In this document: one piece after another, positions 9,546-18,088 of the stretch
Layout of the letters: each line of letters starts with the position of its first letter
Position numbering within the stretch: the first letter of the stretch is position 1
Assembly: GCA_002370555.1 (NCBI GenBank)
Contig: AP014718.1
Location: forward strand, 1,984,001 to 2,048,000
Source of the DNA: Arthrobacter sp. Hiyo4
Lineage (GTDB): Bacteria; Actinomycetota; Actinomycetes; Actinomycetales; Micrococcaceae
Direction of reading: 5' to 3'
Length of the DNA stretch: 64,000 nt
Notes under the pieces: model-generated
Told to the model about the DNA's origin: nothing
Databases searched by the model: none
Seen by the model: only the letters and a program-made list of their open reading frames with translations
Position numbers and translations under genes: made by a program

Positions 9546-9751
9546 CCTACCAGCATGTCAGCGACGGCGACATCTGGGAAAGATGGCCGCAGGCGGTCAA
9601 CGCCTGGGTGAGGCCCCTAAGGCACTGCTACCCCTGCCCACACGCGGTTTTCAGGAGTACGATGTGGGCGTCGGCAGGATTCCTGCGACTCCTTGCCGCA
9701 TAGCTGGCTCTCCATCTGAAGAGCCGGCAACCAGCGTGAAAGGGAGACAAA

Positions 9752-10222
9752 ATGACTACCGCGTCACACCCTGCCCAACACCACATGATGGGGTTGACAC
9801 TTCACAACACCGCCATCGGTATCGGTGCAGTTTTCCTGCTGGTTGGAGTCCTCGGGTTCATCCCGGGAATCACCACCAATTACGGCGCCATGACCTTCGC
9901 GGGACATGAGTCCGGGGCCATGCTCCTCGGCGTCTTCCAAGTGTCAGTGCTGCACAACATCGTGCATTTGCTGTTCGGTGTGGCTGGGATCGTTATGGCC
10001 CGGACAAACCCGATGGCCCGCTTGTTCCTGCTCGGCGGCGGCATCGTGTATCTGGTCCTGTGGATCTACGGCCTGGTCATCGATATGAACGCGGCGGCCA
10101 ACTTCGTCCCGTTCAACACAGCTGACAACTGGCTGCACCTGGTTCTGGGCCTCGGCATGATCGGCCTGGGCCTCTGGCTGGGCAGGGATGCCATGGAGAA
10201 GACGAAGGGAAGCACCTCATAA
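9752..10222 (+). CDS. DUF4383 membrane protein
   Basis: A 156-residue protein with four transmembrane segments: AIGIGAVFLLVGVLGFIPG, VLHNIVHLLFGVAGIVMA, LFLLGGGIVYLVLWIYGLVI and LHLVLGLGMIGLGLWLG. The HNIVHLLFG motif and the second NWLHLVLG motif are the DUF4383 signature. The ATG follows AAAGGGAGA. The frame is intact. The family is common in actinobacteria and often stress-associated, but no function is established. It sits alone and is followed by a strong hairpin. Confidence 0.85.
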   Translation: MTTASHPAQHHMMGLTLHNTAIGIGAVFLLVGVLGFIPGITTNYGAMTFAGHESGAMLLGVFQVSVLHNIVHLLFGVAGIVMARTNPMARLFLLGGGIVYLVLWIYGLVIDMNAAANFVPFNTADNWLHLVLGLGMIGLGLWLGRDAMEKTKGSTS

Positions 10223-10246
10223 GTCCACGGTTCGTGGGAAACCGAC

Positions 10247-10294
10247 GACGGCGGCCGTTCCCCGGGGTACACAATCCCCGGGACGGTCGCCGTC
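10247..10294 (+). terminator. Hairpin after the DUF4383 gene
   Basis: A long stem starts GACGGCGGCCGT and continues CCCCGGGG; it pairs with CCCCGGGACGGTCGCCGTC around an 8-base loop. There is no T run after it, so it is a terminator-like hairpin rather than a perfect intrinsic terminator. It separates the DUF4383 gene from the Rieske oxidoreductase. Confidence 0.6.
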
Positions 10295-10369
10295 AGTCCC
10301 TTGGCGTCGGCTGCCGCTGGCGCAGCCTTAACACAGCCGGGAAGTACCGGGTGATCCTGAGGTGACGCA

Positions 10370-11899
10370 GTGAATGACGCATCGAACAGCGGACGGCCGG
10401 AAGGTGAACCGCGCTCCCTCTGGGTGGCTAGCGCCGGAACCACCGATTATCCGGTCCTGCGGGGGGATCTGGAGGTGGACGTCGCGGTCATCGGGGCTGG
10501 CATCGCAGGGCTGACCGCAGCGTTGGCGCTCAAGCGCACCGGCCGGACCGTCGCGGTCATCGAGACCGCCCGCGTCGGAACCGGCGTCACCGGCCACACC
10601 ACCGGCAAGGTCACTTCCCTTCACCGGCTTGCCTACACGGAACTTGCGCGCCGACACAGCAACGACACCGCGCGTATCTACGGGGAAGCCAACCAAGCCG
10701 CAGTCGAACACGTCGCGCAACTCGTGGCCGCCGAAGCCATCGACTGTGATTTCCGCCGCGTCGTCAACTACACCTACGCCGAATCCGACTCCGCGCTCGG
10801 CCGCGTGCGCGCCGAAGCCAACCTGGCCGCCAGCCTCGGCCTGCCCGCCGCGTTCACCACCGCCGTGCCGCTGCCCTTCCCGGTCAAGGGCGCGGTGCGA
10901 TTCGACGGGCAGGCGCAAATCCATGCTGTGAAATACCTCCGGGGTCTCGCCCGCGCGGTTAATGGCGAGGGCAGCTTCGTCTATGAGCAGACCCGGGCGC
11001 AGCAGGTCCACGATGGTTCCCCGGCCGTCGTCGATACCGAACACGGCACCGTCCGGGCCCGCGGCATCATCGTCGCCACGAATGTGCCGTGGGGCGGCCT
11101 GGGACTGTTCTACCTGAGGTCTCATCCGCACCGCTCCTACCTCGTCGCCGGACGCGTGGACACACCACCGCTGGACGCCACGTTCATCAGCGCCGAGGAA
11201 CCGATGCGGTCCATTCTGACCACCAGCGTCAACGGCACAAGCTACGTGCTCACCGGCGGAGAGGGCCACCGCGTGTCCGAGCCCGGCGACACCGCCGCGC
11301 GTTACCGCAGACTCGCCGCCTTCGCCCACGACCGCCTCGGTGTGGACAAGATCGCCTACCGCTGGTCAACACAGGACGGCATCCCGCTCGACGGGCTGCC
11401 CTACGCCGGGCTCATGTCCCCCACGGCCAAACACGTGTACGTGATCACCGGCCTGCGCAAATGGGGCCTGACCAATGGAACCGCTGCCGCCCTCATTCTT
11501 GCCGACACCCTCAGCGGCCGGGAACACCCCTGGGCCTCGGTGTTCAACAGCAACCGGTTCACCCCAGGGGCCAGCGGGAAACGCTTCGCGGAGGAGAACC
11601 TCAAGACCGTGGCAGCTGTCCTGGCCGGCAAACTCCGCGGCCGGCCCGGCCACACGGAACTGTCGCCGGGTCAGGGGAAAGTCATGAACGTCAACGGCGA
11701 GAGCACCGCCGTCTACAAGGACGCAGACGGGCAGGTCCACGCCGTCTCCGCCACGTGCACCCATCTGGGCTGCACCGTCGGCTTCAACACTGCCGACGCC
11801 ACCTGGGACTGCCCCTGCCACGGCTCACGATTCTCCACCGACGGCACCGTCATCCAAGGACCCGCCGCCAAGAGCCTCCCACCCGCGCAGATGCCCTGA
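10370..11899 (+). CDS. FAD-dependent oxidoreductase with C-terminal Rieske domain
   Basis: A 509-residue two-domain protein. Residues 30-400 form a DadA/glycine-oxidase-type FAD domain: GAGIAGLTAALALKRTG binds FAD, TGHTTGKVTSLH follows, and GLRKWGLTNGTAAA is near its end. Residues 430-505 form a Rieske [2Fe-2S] domain with CTHLGCTVGFN and CPCHGSRF, so both Cys-His ligand pairs are intact. A GTG start with GAGG upstream is used. This architecture is common in soil actinobacteria and is assumed to transfer electrons from an amine-type substrate; the substrate is unknown. No signal peptide is seen, so it is cytoplasmic. Confidence 0.9.
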   Translation: MNDASNSGRPEGEPRSLWVASAGTTDYPVLRGDLEVDVAVIGAGIAGLTAALALKRTGRTVAVIETARVGTGVTGHTTGKVTSLHRLAYTELARRHSNDTARIYGEANQAAVEHVAQLVAAEAIDCDFRRVVNYTYAESDSALGRVRAEANLAASLGLPAAFTTAVPLPFPVKGAVRFDGQAQIHAVKYLRGLARAVNGEGSFVYEQTRAQQVHDGSPAVVDTEHGTVRARGIIVATNVPWGGLGLFYLRSHPHRSYLVAGRVDTPPLDATFISAEEPMRSILTTSVNGTSYVLTGGEGHRVSEPGDTAARYRRLAAFAHDRLGVDKIAYRWSTQDGIPLDGLPYAGLMSPTAKHVYVITGLRKWGLTNGTAAALILADTLSGREHPWASVFNSNRFTPGASGKRFAEENLKTVAAVLAGKLRGRPGHTELSPGQGKVMNVNGESTAVYKDADGQVHAVSATCTHLGCTVGFNTADATWDCPCHGSRFSTDGTVIQGPAAKSLPPAQMP

Positions 11900-11906
11900 T
11901 CCCCTG

Positions 11907-12308
11907 CTACTTGGCGGACCGGCCCCTGGGGCCGGTCCGCACTACGCCCACAGCGGCCAGTAGGGCTCCCACTCCCTCAGCCACGGCGCTGAGGGACTTC
12001 TCGAAAAACCACACCGGCTCATACATGGCAGGGAAGGGTCCGAAGGCCGGGATATTCACATACCGGTACAACACCACGGCCACGAATGCGCTCAGGGCCA
12101 CCACCAGGGCCAGCGCAAAGGAGGCTCTGCTGCCGCGGAACAGAACCCACAGCGCCGCCAGCACCGCTGCGGCCGATTCGAGGTAGAACAAGTTGCCTTG
12201 TCCGATTCCGCCAGGCGAGGCCGCCTGGTAGCCGGGGGCCAGATAAATATGTACCCCGGCGTCGATGAACAATGCCAGCGCCGTCAGTACCCTCAGTGCC
12301 ATGTTCAT
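11907..12308 (-). CDS. Four-helix membrane protein of unknown function
   Basis: A 133-residue integral membrane protein: ALRVLTALALFIDAGVHIYL, YLESAAAVLAALWVLF, FALALVVALSAFVAVVLY and AVAEGVGALLAAVGVV are hydrophobic. The motif DAGVHIYLAP near the N terminus is typical of a family found beside cupredoxins. Its start overlaps the stop of the cupredoxin gene as ATGA, so translation is probably coupled. I do not recognise a catalytic function; a partner role in copper or redox handling is an inference from the neighbour. Confidence 0.65.
   Translation of the reverse strand: MNMALRVLTALALFIDAGVHIYLAPGYQAASPGGIGQGNLFYLESAAAVLAALWVLFRGSRASFALALVVALSAFVAVVLYRYVNIPAFGPFPAMYEPVWFFEKSLSAVAEGVGALLAAVGVVRTGPRGRSAK
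11914..11940. terminator. Hairpin between convergent genes
   Basis: GCGGACCGGCCCC pairs with GGGGCCGGTCCGC around a one-base loop. It lies just inside the 3' end of the membrane protein gene and 15 bp after the Rieske oxidoreductase stop, so it could end transcription from both sides. No T run is present. Confidence 0.55.
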
Positions 12309-12678
12309 TTGACTATCAGCGTCCCGCGCATATTGGGGTGATAGGTGCAGAAGTAGGGGTAGGAGCCGGGTGCCGAGGGCGCCGTGAACGTGGCCGTCCC
12401 GCCGCTTCCCCGGACATCCACGTCAAATGCCTGGCCCTGTTCCGCGGTGACGGTATGGCCCGCTGAGTCCATGTTGGTGACGGTGACAACGGCGCCCGGC
12501 GCGACGGTCAGCGGCGCGCCATACCCGAAGTCCTTGATGGTGATGGTTGGCGCTCCCGGCGTGACCGCTCCCGTCGATGTCCCGGCCCGGGGGACGCCGC
12601 GGGACTTCCGGTGCCGCAACCGCCCAAAAGGAGCGCCGCCATCAGCAGCACTGTGGCCTTGGCCTGAATCGCTCTCAC
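12305..12678 (-). pseudogene. Cupredoxin lipoprotein, frameshifted
   Basis: A plastocyanin-like copper protein anchored as a lipoprotein. The GTG at 12678 follows GGAGGA and starts a signal peptide with lipobox LLLGGC. After one missing G near 12585 the mature part continues with ITIKDFGYGAPLTVAPG, NMDSAGHTVTAEQG and PYFCTYHPNMRGTLIV. The copper ligands His (AGHTV), Cys and His (FCTYHPNM) and the axial Met are all present. It probably carries electrons outside the membrane. It is the first gene of a two-gene operon. Confidence 0.8.
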
Positions 12679-12837
12679 TGTGACCGTCCTCCACTCTGGA
12701 AAACCAGGGCCGGCCAGGCCCCGCCTGTCCCTATTATTGTGCGCGCATCAGACGGAAATGGCGCCTGCTGTTCGGTAAAGGGCGGCCGACGGCGGTGCTG
12801 CCGCAGGCGGCGCCTGGCGGCCGCCAGTGTGGCGGCT

Positions 12838-13081
12838 CGCCACGAAACCTGAAGTACATGCGGGCCTTCGCTGAAACATCGCCTACCGAGGCAATTGTGC
12901 AAGCGCCGCTTGCACAATTGCCCTGGTACCACCACCTCGCGCTGATCCATAAGCTCAACGACTCTGAAACACGGCTCTGGTACGCAGCTGCCGCCGTCGA
13001 GAATGGCTGGTCTCGCAAAGTCATGGCACACCATATCGAGACGAAACTCCACGAACGCTCCGGCAAGGCGATCACCAACTT
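12838..13081 (+). pseudogene. YhcG/DUF1016 nuclease, N-terminal fragment
   Basis: The frame reads SPRNLKYMRAFAETSPTEAI, then LAQLPWYHHLALIHKLND, then NGWSRKVMAHHIETKLHERS and GKAITNF, the DUF1016 N-terminal domain. Homology stops exactly at 13081, where the sequence becomes a transposon end. The missing C-terminal nuclease domain is found at 50577-51085 in the same orientation. The extreme N terminus before SPRNLKYM is also not recognisable. The gene is therefore split by the 37.5-kb island. Confidence 0.75.
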
Positions 13082-13150
13082 TGTGACTTTCGGAGATAAA
13101 TGGCGGCTTTTTCACGGCGCTATTTGACGCTTGGTGCCGCCCGCAAGCCG
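13082..13150 (+). repeat. Left terminal repeat of the tniAB-type island element
   Basis: The sequence starts TGTGACTTTCGGAGATAAAT, then GGCGGCTTTTTCACGGCGCT, then ATTTGACGCTTGGTGCCGCC. It matches the left end at 44177 over about 70 bp with few differences, and the inverted right end ending at 49600 over about 50 bp. It interrupts the YhcG gene. A matching right end and target duplication (CACCAACTT would be expected) are not found, consistent with loss of the right end. Confidence 0.75.
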
Positions 13151-13168
13151 ATCGGTCTACGGTGCGCC

Positions 13169-13396
13169 TCAGTCAGACGCCAGCGGCTCTGTCCATTCAT
13201 TTGCTGGCAGCCTTTCTCGCAGCAATGCGAATTGACCTGATCCAGGAATCATCTCGGTGTCGAGATGGGCTGGGTCGACTTGTCTGATGAGCTCGCGACA
13301 GCGTCCGCAGGGAGGTAATACGCAGCGCAAGCCGTCAGCGTCTCGCCAAACGGGCGACGATCTTTGGCGACCTACTCGCCGCTGTGAGCTGGCCAC
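13169..13396 (-). pseudogene. Cytidine-deaminase-like fragment
   Basis: The frame contains VLPPCGRCRELIRQVDP followed by LDTEMIPGSG and LLRERLPANEW. The PCGRC motif is the second zinc-binding motif of cytidine/blasticidin-S-type deaminases. The first motif (H/C-A-E) and the N-terminal half are absent upstream in any frame I can follow, so only a C-terminal remnant remains. It lies just inside the island's left end. Confidence 0.5.
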
Positions 13397-13552
13397 GTCT
13401 CACCCGCACCTCAGCATACTGGTGGCTGCACCGTCGAGTTTCACGAGGCGCAGCCAGTCCCGGATGGTGAGCGCATGCCATGTAGCTGCAGGATGCGCCG
13501 TCGGTTTGGCTCCGCCTGCACTGCAGCTACGGGGCTCGGATCCCGTCCGGAT

Positions 13553-14055
13553 CTACGACCCACCAGAGCCCCCGTGAGTCGAGACGTTGTGGCACTTCAC
13601 CTCGCCAGGCCCCTCGTGCGCGTAGAAGTAGAGCGGATGCCCGTTGTAGGTGACCTGGGTCGTGCCGTCCTGCCGCTTCGTCGTCCCCAGCAGCGCTGAG
13701 TCGACCTCGCCGCTAGCGGTCGGCGCTCCGTCGGTCAGCACGGGTGGCCACGCTTCAGCGCAGTCGTCGTAACACTCCGGCGTGATGCTCTCCTCACTCT
13801 CCCAGATATAGATGGCCTGCTTTTTGGCGTCGAAGAGCATCTGGCCGAAGTCGCTCGCGGCTGTGGTGATCGTGGTGCCCGGTTCTCGCGCGCTGGATGG
13901 CTGACTCGGCGGGGTTGCGGGCTCTCCGGTGTCGTAGTGCTCGCACTCGGGGGCGGGGTATAGTCCGGGGTCTCGCTCGAGGTGGTGCTTGCGCAAGACG
14001 ACGCGACGAGTGCGAGGACCACCGCAGCCGCCGCTCGCAGTCCGGGTCTGGGCAC
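13553..14055 (-). pseudogene. Secreted repeat lipoprotein (COG4315 type), frameshifted
   Basis: The start MPRPGLRAAAAVVLALVASS with lipobox SSCAS is at 14055. After a one-base slip in 13920-13990 the mature part has two copies of the secreted-repeat pattern: GQMLFDAKKQAIYIWESEE, then DDCAEAWPPVLTDG, then GHPLYFYAHEGPGEVKC. This family of short exported beta repeats (DUF/PF03640-like) has no known enzymatic role and is often found with redox or stress genes. The 3' end is Gly/Ser rich. Confidence 0.65.
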
Positions 14056-14777
14056 GCTGTGCTCCTATCGGCAGGAGCGGGCGCCCCCGGCCAGGTCTTC
14101 GGGGTTGGTGATGATCAGATAGTGGGGCAGTTCGGTTCCCATTATCTCAGCTTTGTCGAAAATCGGCGGGCTGAAGACGTTGACAGTGGAGTGGCTCTCT
14201 CGTGGGAACGGGTACGCGAAAAACACGCCCGTTGCCAGGAGGGACAGGCGTGGACTAGGTCCGTGGTGGCAGGCAGCCGGCGATCTCGCCGTGCGTGTTC
14301 GTTCCTCAAGAGCTCATCCACCCGTTTGTGCCGCTGGCACGCTTGGCCAGCAGCAGCCGGTTCGGAAACGCGACTCCGGCTGCCGCGCAGGAGCGCGAGA
14401 AGCGGGGCCGGGGATGACTCACGCTTTTGATCCTATCCGCGCCCTGGCGAACGCCGTCTCATTGGTGACGTAGTCGATACTAAAACCCTCATTGGCCGCT
14501 GATCCGTTTGATGAATCGTCTGCCGGGGCGAGATTGCGCGCCATCTTCGCCCTCTGATGTATTGCCTCCCTGTCGGGGTTTCCTCAGCGTGGGCAAGTTG
14601 CACGCGCTGGTGATTTCGCAGCAAATGGGTCATCTGGGGACGCTAATGGCCGGATTGACTGTGCCCGGGAAGCCCTTCGATGAACTCATCGCACTGCATC
14701 AGATTGCCGTGTCCGAAGCCCGCGACGAGAAGAGATTGTGGTCTTCCTTGGCCGTTCGGGTGCTTGTATGCTGTGAT
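14056..14777. other. Stretch with gene remnants only
   Basis: No complete gene is recognisable here. On the plus strand a frame ending at 14417 (AAAQEREKRGRG) overlaps by ATGA a short frame from 14414 (MTHAFDPIRALANAVSLVT), the arrangement of two operon genes whose ends have been lost. On the minus strand a 41-codon frame, 14544 to 14419, begins after AGAGGGCGAAG. These overlap each other, so at most one is real. The stretch looks like debris at the edge of the island. Confidence 0.35.
14419..14544 (-). CDS. Small unrecognised frame (41 residues)
   Basis: ATG at 14544 with AGAGGGCGAAG directly upstream, encoding MARNLAPADDSSNGSAANEG and then FSIDYVTNETAFARARIGSK. It has no hydrophobic segment and no motif known to me. 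The good ribosome binding site is the only support; it overlaps a competing plus-strand frame, so it may be chance. Confidence 0.25.
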   Translation of the reverse strand: MARNLAPADDSSNGSAANEGFSIDYVTNETAFARARIGSKA

Positions 14778-14876
14778 CGGTGAGCCGGAAGCCTGGTCGG
14801 CCCGTGGGCAATGCCTGCGGAACGCCTGGGCGGCTGCCTTGGGCGTTCGCGTGATGACCTGAGGAGCGGACGGCTC
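14778..14876 (+). ncRNA. Leader motif copy A (possible structured RNA)
   Basis: GGTGAGCCGGAAGCCTGGTC at 14780 is the first of three related leaders in the window. Downstream, CCGTGGGC and GCCTGCGG can pair, followed by GGAACGCC and more GC-rich arms, the same order as in copy C at 19820. It ends shortly before an ATG at 14877 that opens no recognisable gene, so the original target gene has probably been lost. Confidence 0.45.
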
Positions 14877-15170
14877 ATGAATGCAGCGAAGAAGCACGTC
14901 GTTGGAGTGTTTGGTCCTGTCGGAGGTTTCGGCAGGACGCGTGGACCGTGCAGCCTTTACCTGAGCGCCGCCGCCGGTGAAATCCCAGGCTTTCTCGGCC
15001 CAGCGGTTCAGGAAAATCCACCACCCGAAGGATTCTCCTGGGCTTTATCAGCCCCGCCGCCGGGGCAGCCAGAGTTTTCGCGTTGGACCGCTGGGCCGAT
15101 TCTGTCGGGACGCGCCGGCATCTGGCAGTCCTCCGGGTCACGGGTGCACGCAGGAGGACAGGAAGCCGTC
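14877..15170. other. Stretch without a recognised gene
   Basis: After leader copy A a short frame begins at 14877 (MNAAKKHVVGVFGPVGGF) but has no recognisable continuation. The rest holds GC-rich inverted repeats, including the hairpin at 15051-15066. I see nothing else. Confidence 0.4.
15051..15066 (+). terminator. GC hairpin before the DUF3040 gene
   Basis: GCCCCG pairs with CGGGGC around CCGC-type loop bases, followed by AGAGTTTTCG with a short T run. It lies between leader copy A and the DUF3040 gene and may end the leader transcript. Confidence 0.4.
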
Positions 15171-15467
15171 ATGGCACTGTCAGATGACGAGCGCAGTCGC
15201 CTTGAAAGGCTTGAACAGGAACTGGCGGCAACCGATCCGGATCTGGACCGGCAGCTGCAATCGGGCTGGAGCCCGGCTTTCCCTCGTACTATCTACGGTG
15301 TCCTGGCCGTTTTTGCCGGCTTCTCCCTGGTCATCGCCGGAATCATCACACAGCTTGCGGCCATCGGCGTCGCTGGCTTCCTGCTGATGGTCGCAGGAGC
15401 CAGCTGGTTCCTCAGTGGCTTCCGCATAGGGGACGTGACGGGCGGCAACCATGAACGCCGGGCCTAA
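15171..15467 (+). CDS. DUF3040 membrane protein
   Basis: A 98-residue protein beginning MALSDDERSRLERLEQELAA and followed by DPDLDRQLQSG, the DUF3040 N-terminal signature. Two adjacent transmembrane segments follow: IYGVLAVFAGFSLVIAGII and AIGVAGFLLMVAGASWFLSG. The ATG at 15171 is preceded by AGGAGGA. The family is actinobacterial and of unknown function. It lies upstream of the broken glycosyltransferase gene. Confidence 0.8.
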   Translation: MALSDDERSRLERLEQELAATDPDLDRQLQSGWSPAFPRTIYGVLAVFAGFSLVIAGIITQLAAIGVAGFLLMVAGASWFLSGFRIGDVTGGNHERRA

Positions 15468-15666
15468 TGGGGGATGCTGGACCGTTTGACTGCTGCCTGC
15501 GCCTCGCGGAGTGTGGTTTTCACCGTCGCGGCCTCATCTGAGGGGAGACTTACCGATGAAGGTATTGATCATGACGCTCGGAACGCGCGGTGATGTCCAG
15601 CCGTTCATAGCGCTGGCCCGGGGATTACTCGCTGCCGGGCACGAGGTGGTGCTCACCGTGCCGCAG

Positions 15667-16635
15667 TGTTAGACGTCGCAGTGGTTGACGGTCGGGGCGT
15701 CGTTGCCGGTGACGAGGCAGGTTATTGCTGGGGCGTCTTGATTTAGTGCCGTCGTCGGCGTCAGGCTGACGATGACCGGATAAGACGAACGGCCGGCGTG
15801 AGAGTTTCGAAGTATCACGCCGGCCGTTCTAACGCGTAAAGGCCGCGCTGATGCTCACGGTAAGTCATGATGCTTTTTCTGTCGAGTCGGATCTGGCCGC
15901 CGGGCGGTTGACCTGCCCGGGATGCGCAGGTGTGCTGCGCCCGTGGAGCTGGGCGCGGGCTCGGTTCATCCGCCACGACGTCGGGGAGGCCTGCATCCCG
16001 ATATGCCTTCGTCCGCGGCGGGGACGCTGTCAGCGGCGCTCGGTCACGCATGTGCTGTTGGGCGTGGATCTGGCGGCCCGGCGGGCCGATACGGCTGCGG
16101 TGATTGCCGCCGCCGTCGAGGCCAAGGCTGCCGGCGGGTCGGGCCACCGGGTGATCGCGGCGTGGCTGGGCAGGCCGGTATCCACGGTCCGCGCCTGGCT
16201 GCCCCCACTCGCGGTCCTGGCAGCCCTGGACCAACGGATCTCCACCCGCTTCGCGATCACCGGCATGGACCCGGTCAACACCGCGGACTACATACGCCAC
16301 CACCTCAAATTCGCCGGCAGATCCGACACCCTGTTCTCCGATGACGCCGTCACCGCGATCCACCACGGATCACGCGGCTACCCACGGGCGGTGAACAACC
16401 TCGCCGTCTCCGCCCTGATCGCGACCTACGCCTCCGGCAAAGCCATCGTGGACCTCTCCGCCGCCCAATCAGCGATCACCGAGAACAGCGAGTAAAAACC
16501 GCCGTCACCGATGACGACCGCCACGTCAGCCTGACGATGAACGCCCCGCCGGAAACTTCCCGCGGGGCGTTTTCATGCCCGGCCCGTCGTCACCAAAACC
16601 GACGCCGCCATCGTCAAATAACGCGACGAGTAACA
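15667..16635. mobile_element. 969-bp insertion sequence, internally deleted, in the glycosyltransferase
   Basis: The ends are inverted repeats: TGTTAGACGTCGC on the left and the complement of CGCGACGAGTAACA on the right, which read outward-in as TGTTA(GA/CT)CGTCGC. Further matching blocks (TTGACG, GGCGTCG, GGTGACGA) continue for about 50 bp. The 6-bp sequence CCGCAG occurs at 15661-15666 and again at 16636-16641, an exact target duplication within the CCG CAG codons of the host gene. The interior holds one fused reading frame and no transposase, so it cannot move on its own. Confidence 0.8.
15851..16495 (+). pseudogene. DUF6431-type protein fused to the tail of an ExeA-like ATPase
   Basis: Residues 1-118 (MLTVSHDAFSVESDLAAGRL, then CPGCAGVLRPWSWARARFIR, then GGSGHRVIAAWLGRPVSTVR) are a zinc-finger/helix-turn-helix protein that accompanies some actinobacterial IS elements. 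Residues 127-214 (QRISTRFAITGMDPVNTADY, IHHGSRGYPRAVNNLAVSAL) are the C-terminal lid of an ExeA/TniB-like AAA ATPase from the same kind of element. The transposase and the ATPase P-loop that normally lie between are missing, so an in-frame internal deletion created this hybrid. Confidence 0.65.
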
Positions 16636-17894
16636 CCGCAGTGGTTCGCCGGGTTCGTCGCCGGGTATGGGGTGCCCTTCGCTGGAGTCGATGACGGCCC
16701 GATGCGGTTGATGGACGACCCGGCAATGGCGGGTGTGCTCGAGGGGGGTGTGCGCGCACGGCTGCGGCAGGTACGAACCATGCCGGCCATGTTCACCGAA
16801 CTTCTGGCCGACTGCTGGGACGTCGCTTCCCACGGCGCGGGTGCCGGTGCGGATGTCGTGGTGCACAACGGCCAGATCATCGCCGGTCAGCATGTGGCCG
16901 AGAAGCTGGGTATCCCGGCCGTGCTTGCTCTGCCGATACCGATGTACGTGCCGACCAGGGAGTTTCCGTGGCCGGGAGTGGGCCTGCCGGCCTGGCTGCC
17001 CGCCACGGCAAATCGGGCCACGTTCCTTGGGATGCAGGCCCCGGCGGCGATATTCGGCCGGGTCATTGACCGGTGGCGCGAAGAAACCCTCGGCCTCCCG
17101 CGCCGCCGCGGACGGCACAACCCCACGCTCCGGCCGGACAACGGCCAGGTTCCGGTGTTGCACGCGTTCAGTCCCTCAGTGCTGCCCCCGCCAGCGGACT
17201 GGCCGGACTCGGTGCACACCACCGGCTACTAGTTCCTCCCGCCCTCGGACGAGGCGCTGTCACCGCAGCTTCAGGACTTCCTTCGTGCCGGCGAACCACC
17301 GGTGTTCGTCGGATTCGGCTCAATGTCCGGCAGGGACCCCGCGCGCAGCACCGCCCTAGTCCTGGAAGCCGGACGCCGGGCCGACAAACGTCTGGTGATT
17401 GGCGCGGGCTGGGGCGGACTGGACAGCAGCATACAAAGTGAAGACGTTCTTGCTGTGGAGGATGTGGACTACCTGAGGTTGTTCCCGGCCATGGCTGCCG
17501 TCGTGCACCACGGGGGCGCAGGCACAGCCGGAACCGCATTCGCCTCCGGGCGCCCGCAAGTGGTGTGCCCGTTCATCGCCGACCAGCCGTTCTGGGCCCG
17601 CCTGGCCCACACCCGCGGTGTCGCTCCCGCACCACTGCCGCAACGCCACCTCACGGCAGCCGGGCTCGCCTCCGCCATCACCACCGCCGCCACGGATCCG
17701 GACATGGCGCGCGCCGCCCAAGAGCTGGGCCACCGTGTACGTGCCGAGGACGGAGTATCCGCCGCGGTGACCGGGCTGGAGCGCGTCGCCGCGCCGTAAG
17801 AGGGGGTCTTTGTGGGGTGACGCATCACGCGAGACCGACACGGGCAGCTGGCATTTGCGCAACAGCGATGGTTCTCCGGCGGCAGGAGACCACC

Positions 17895-17975
17895 ATGTCC
17901 GCCGATATTTTTTCACGTCCGTCGCTGCCCGCGGTCGGGGCGTTGCCCATTCCCTTCTCCACTGAGGGCTGCTAG
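17895..17975 (+). CDS. Possible 26-residue leader peptide
   Basis: ATG at 17895 preceded by GGCAGGAGACCACC, encoding MSADIFSRPSLPAVGALPIP and ending STEGC. It lies between the glycosyltransferase and leader copy B. The ribosome binding site is good, but nothing else supports it. Confidence 0.3.
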   Translation: MSADIFSRPSLPAVGALPIPFSTEGC

Positions 17976-18004
17976 CCCCAGGTAACGGTTGCGGTCATGG
18001 GAGG

Positions 18005-18088
18005 GTGCGAAATGGGTAGACTGGCTGGAGGTGAGCCGGGAAGTCTGGTCGGCATGTTTTTTGTCGACCCACTGTTTAGGACACCTTC
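18005..18088 (+). ncRNA. Leader motif copy B directly upstream of nhaA
   Basis: GGTGAGCCGGGAAGTCTGGT at 18030, followed by CGGC, a T-rich loop and GTCGACCCACTG, which can pair back. It ends about 15 bases before the nhaA ATG. The core GAGCCGGRAGYCTGGTCGGC is shared with copies A and C. Known Li+/Na+ riboswitch classes (nhaA-I and nhaA-II) also lie upstream of nhaA; membership cannot be decided by eye. It is a good candidate for cation-dependent control of the antiporter. Confidence 0.5.

Larger units (their letters stand above)
15556..17799 (+). pseudogene. UDP-glycosyltransferase broken by an IS and a nonsense mutation
   Basis: An MGT/UGT-type glycosyltransferase. The N terminus is MKVLIMTLGTRGDVQPFIAL and HEVVLTVPQ, then an IS is inserted. 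After the IS the same frame continues WFAGFVAGYGVPFAGVDDGP. Near 17231 a TGG codon reads TAG (HTTGY-stop-FLPPSDE). The C-terminal domain has FVGFGSMSGRD and the sugar-nucleotide-binding motif AVVHHGGAGTAGTAFASGRP, and ends at the TAA at 17797. The IS is flanked by CCGCAG duplicates, so this gene was intact before insertion. The amber codon is a substitution, so part of the damage is biological. Confidence 0.8.

Noticed and set aside
13890..14473. A long plus-strand protein opposite the secreted repeat lipoprotein
   Set aside because: The frame is open but of shadow composition (Arg/Ser-rich), while the opposite strand encodes a clear lipoprotein.
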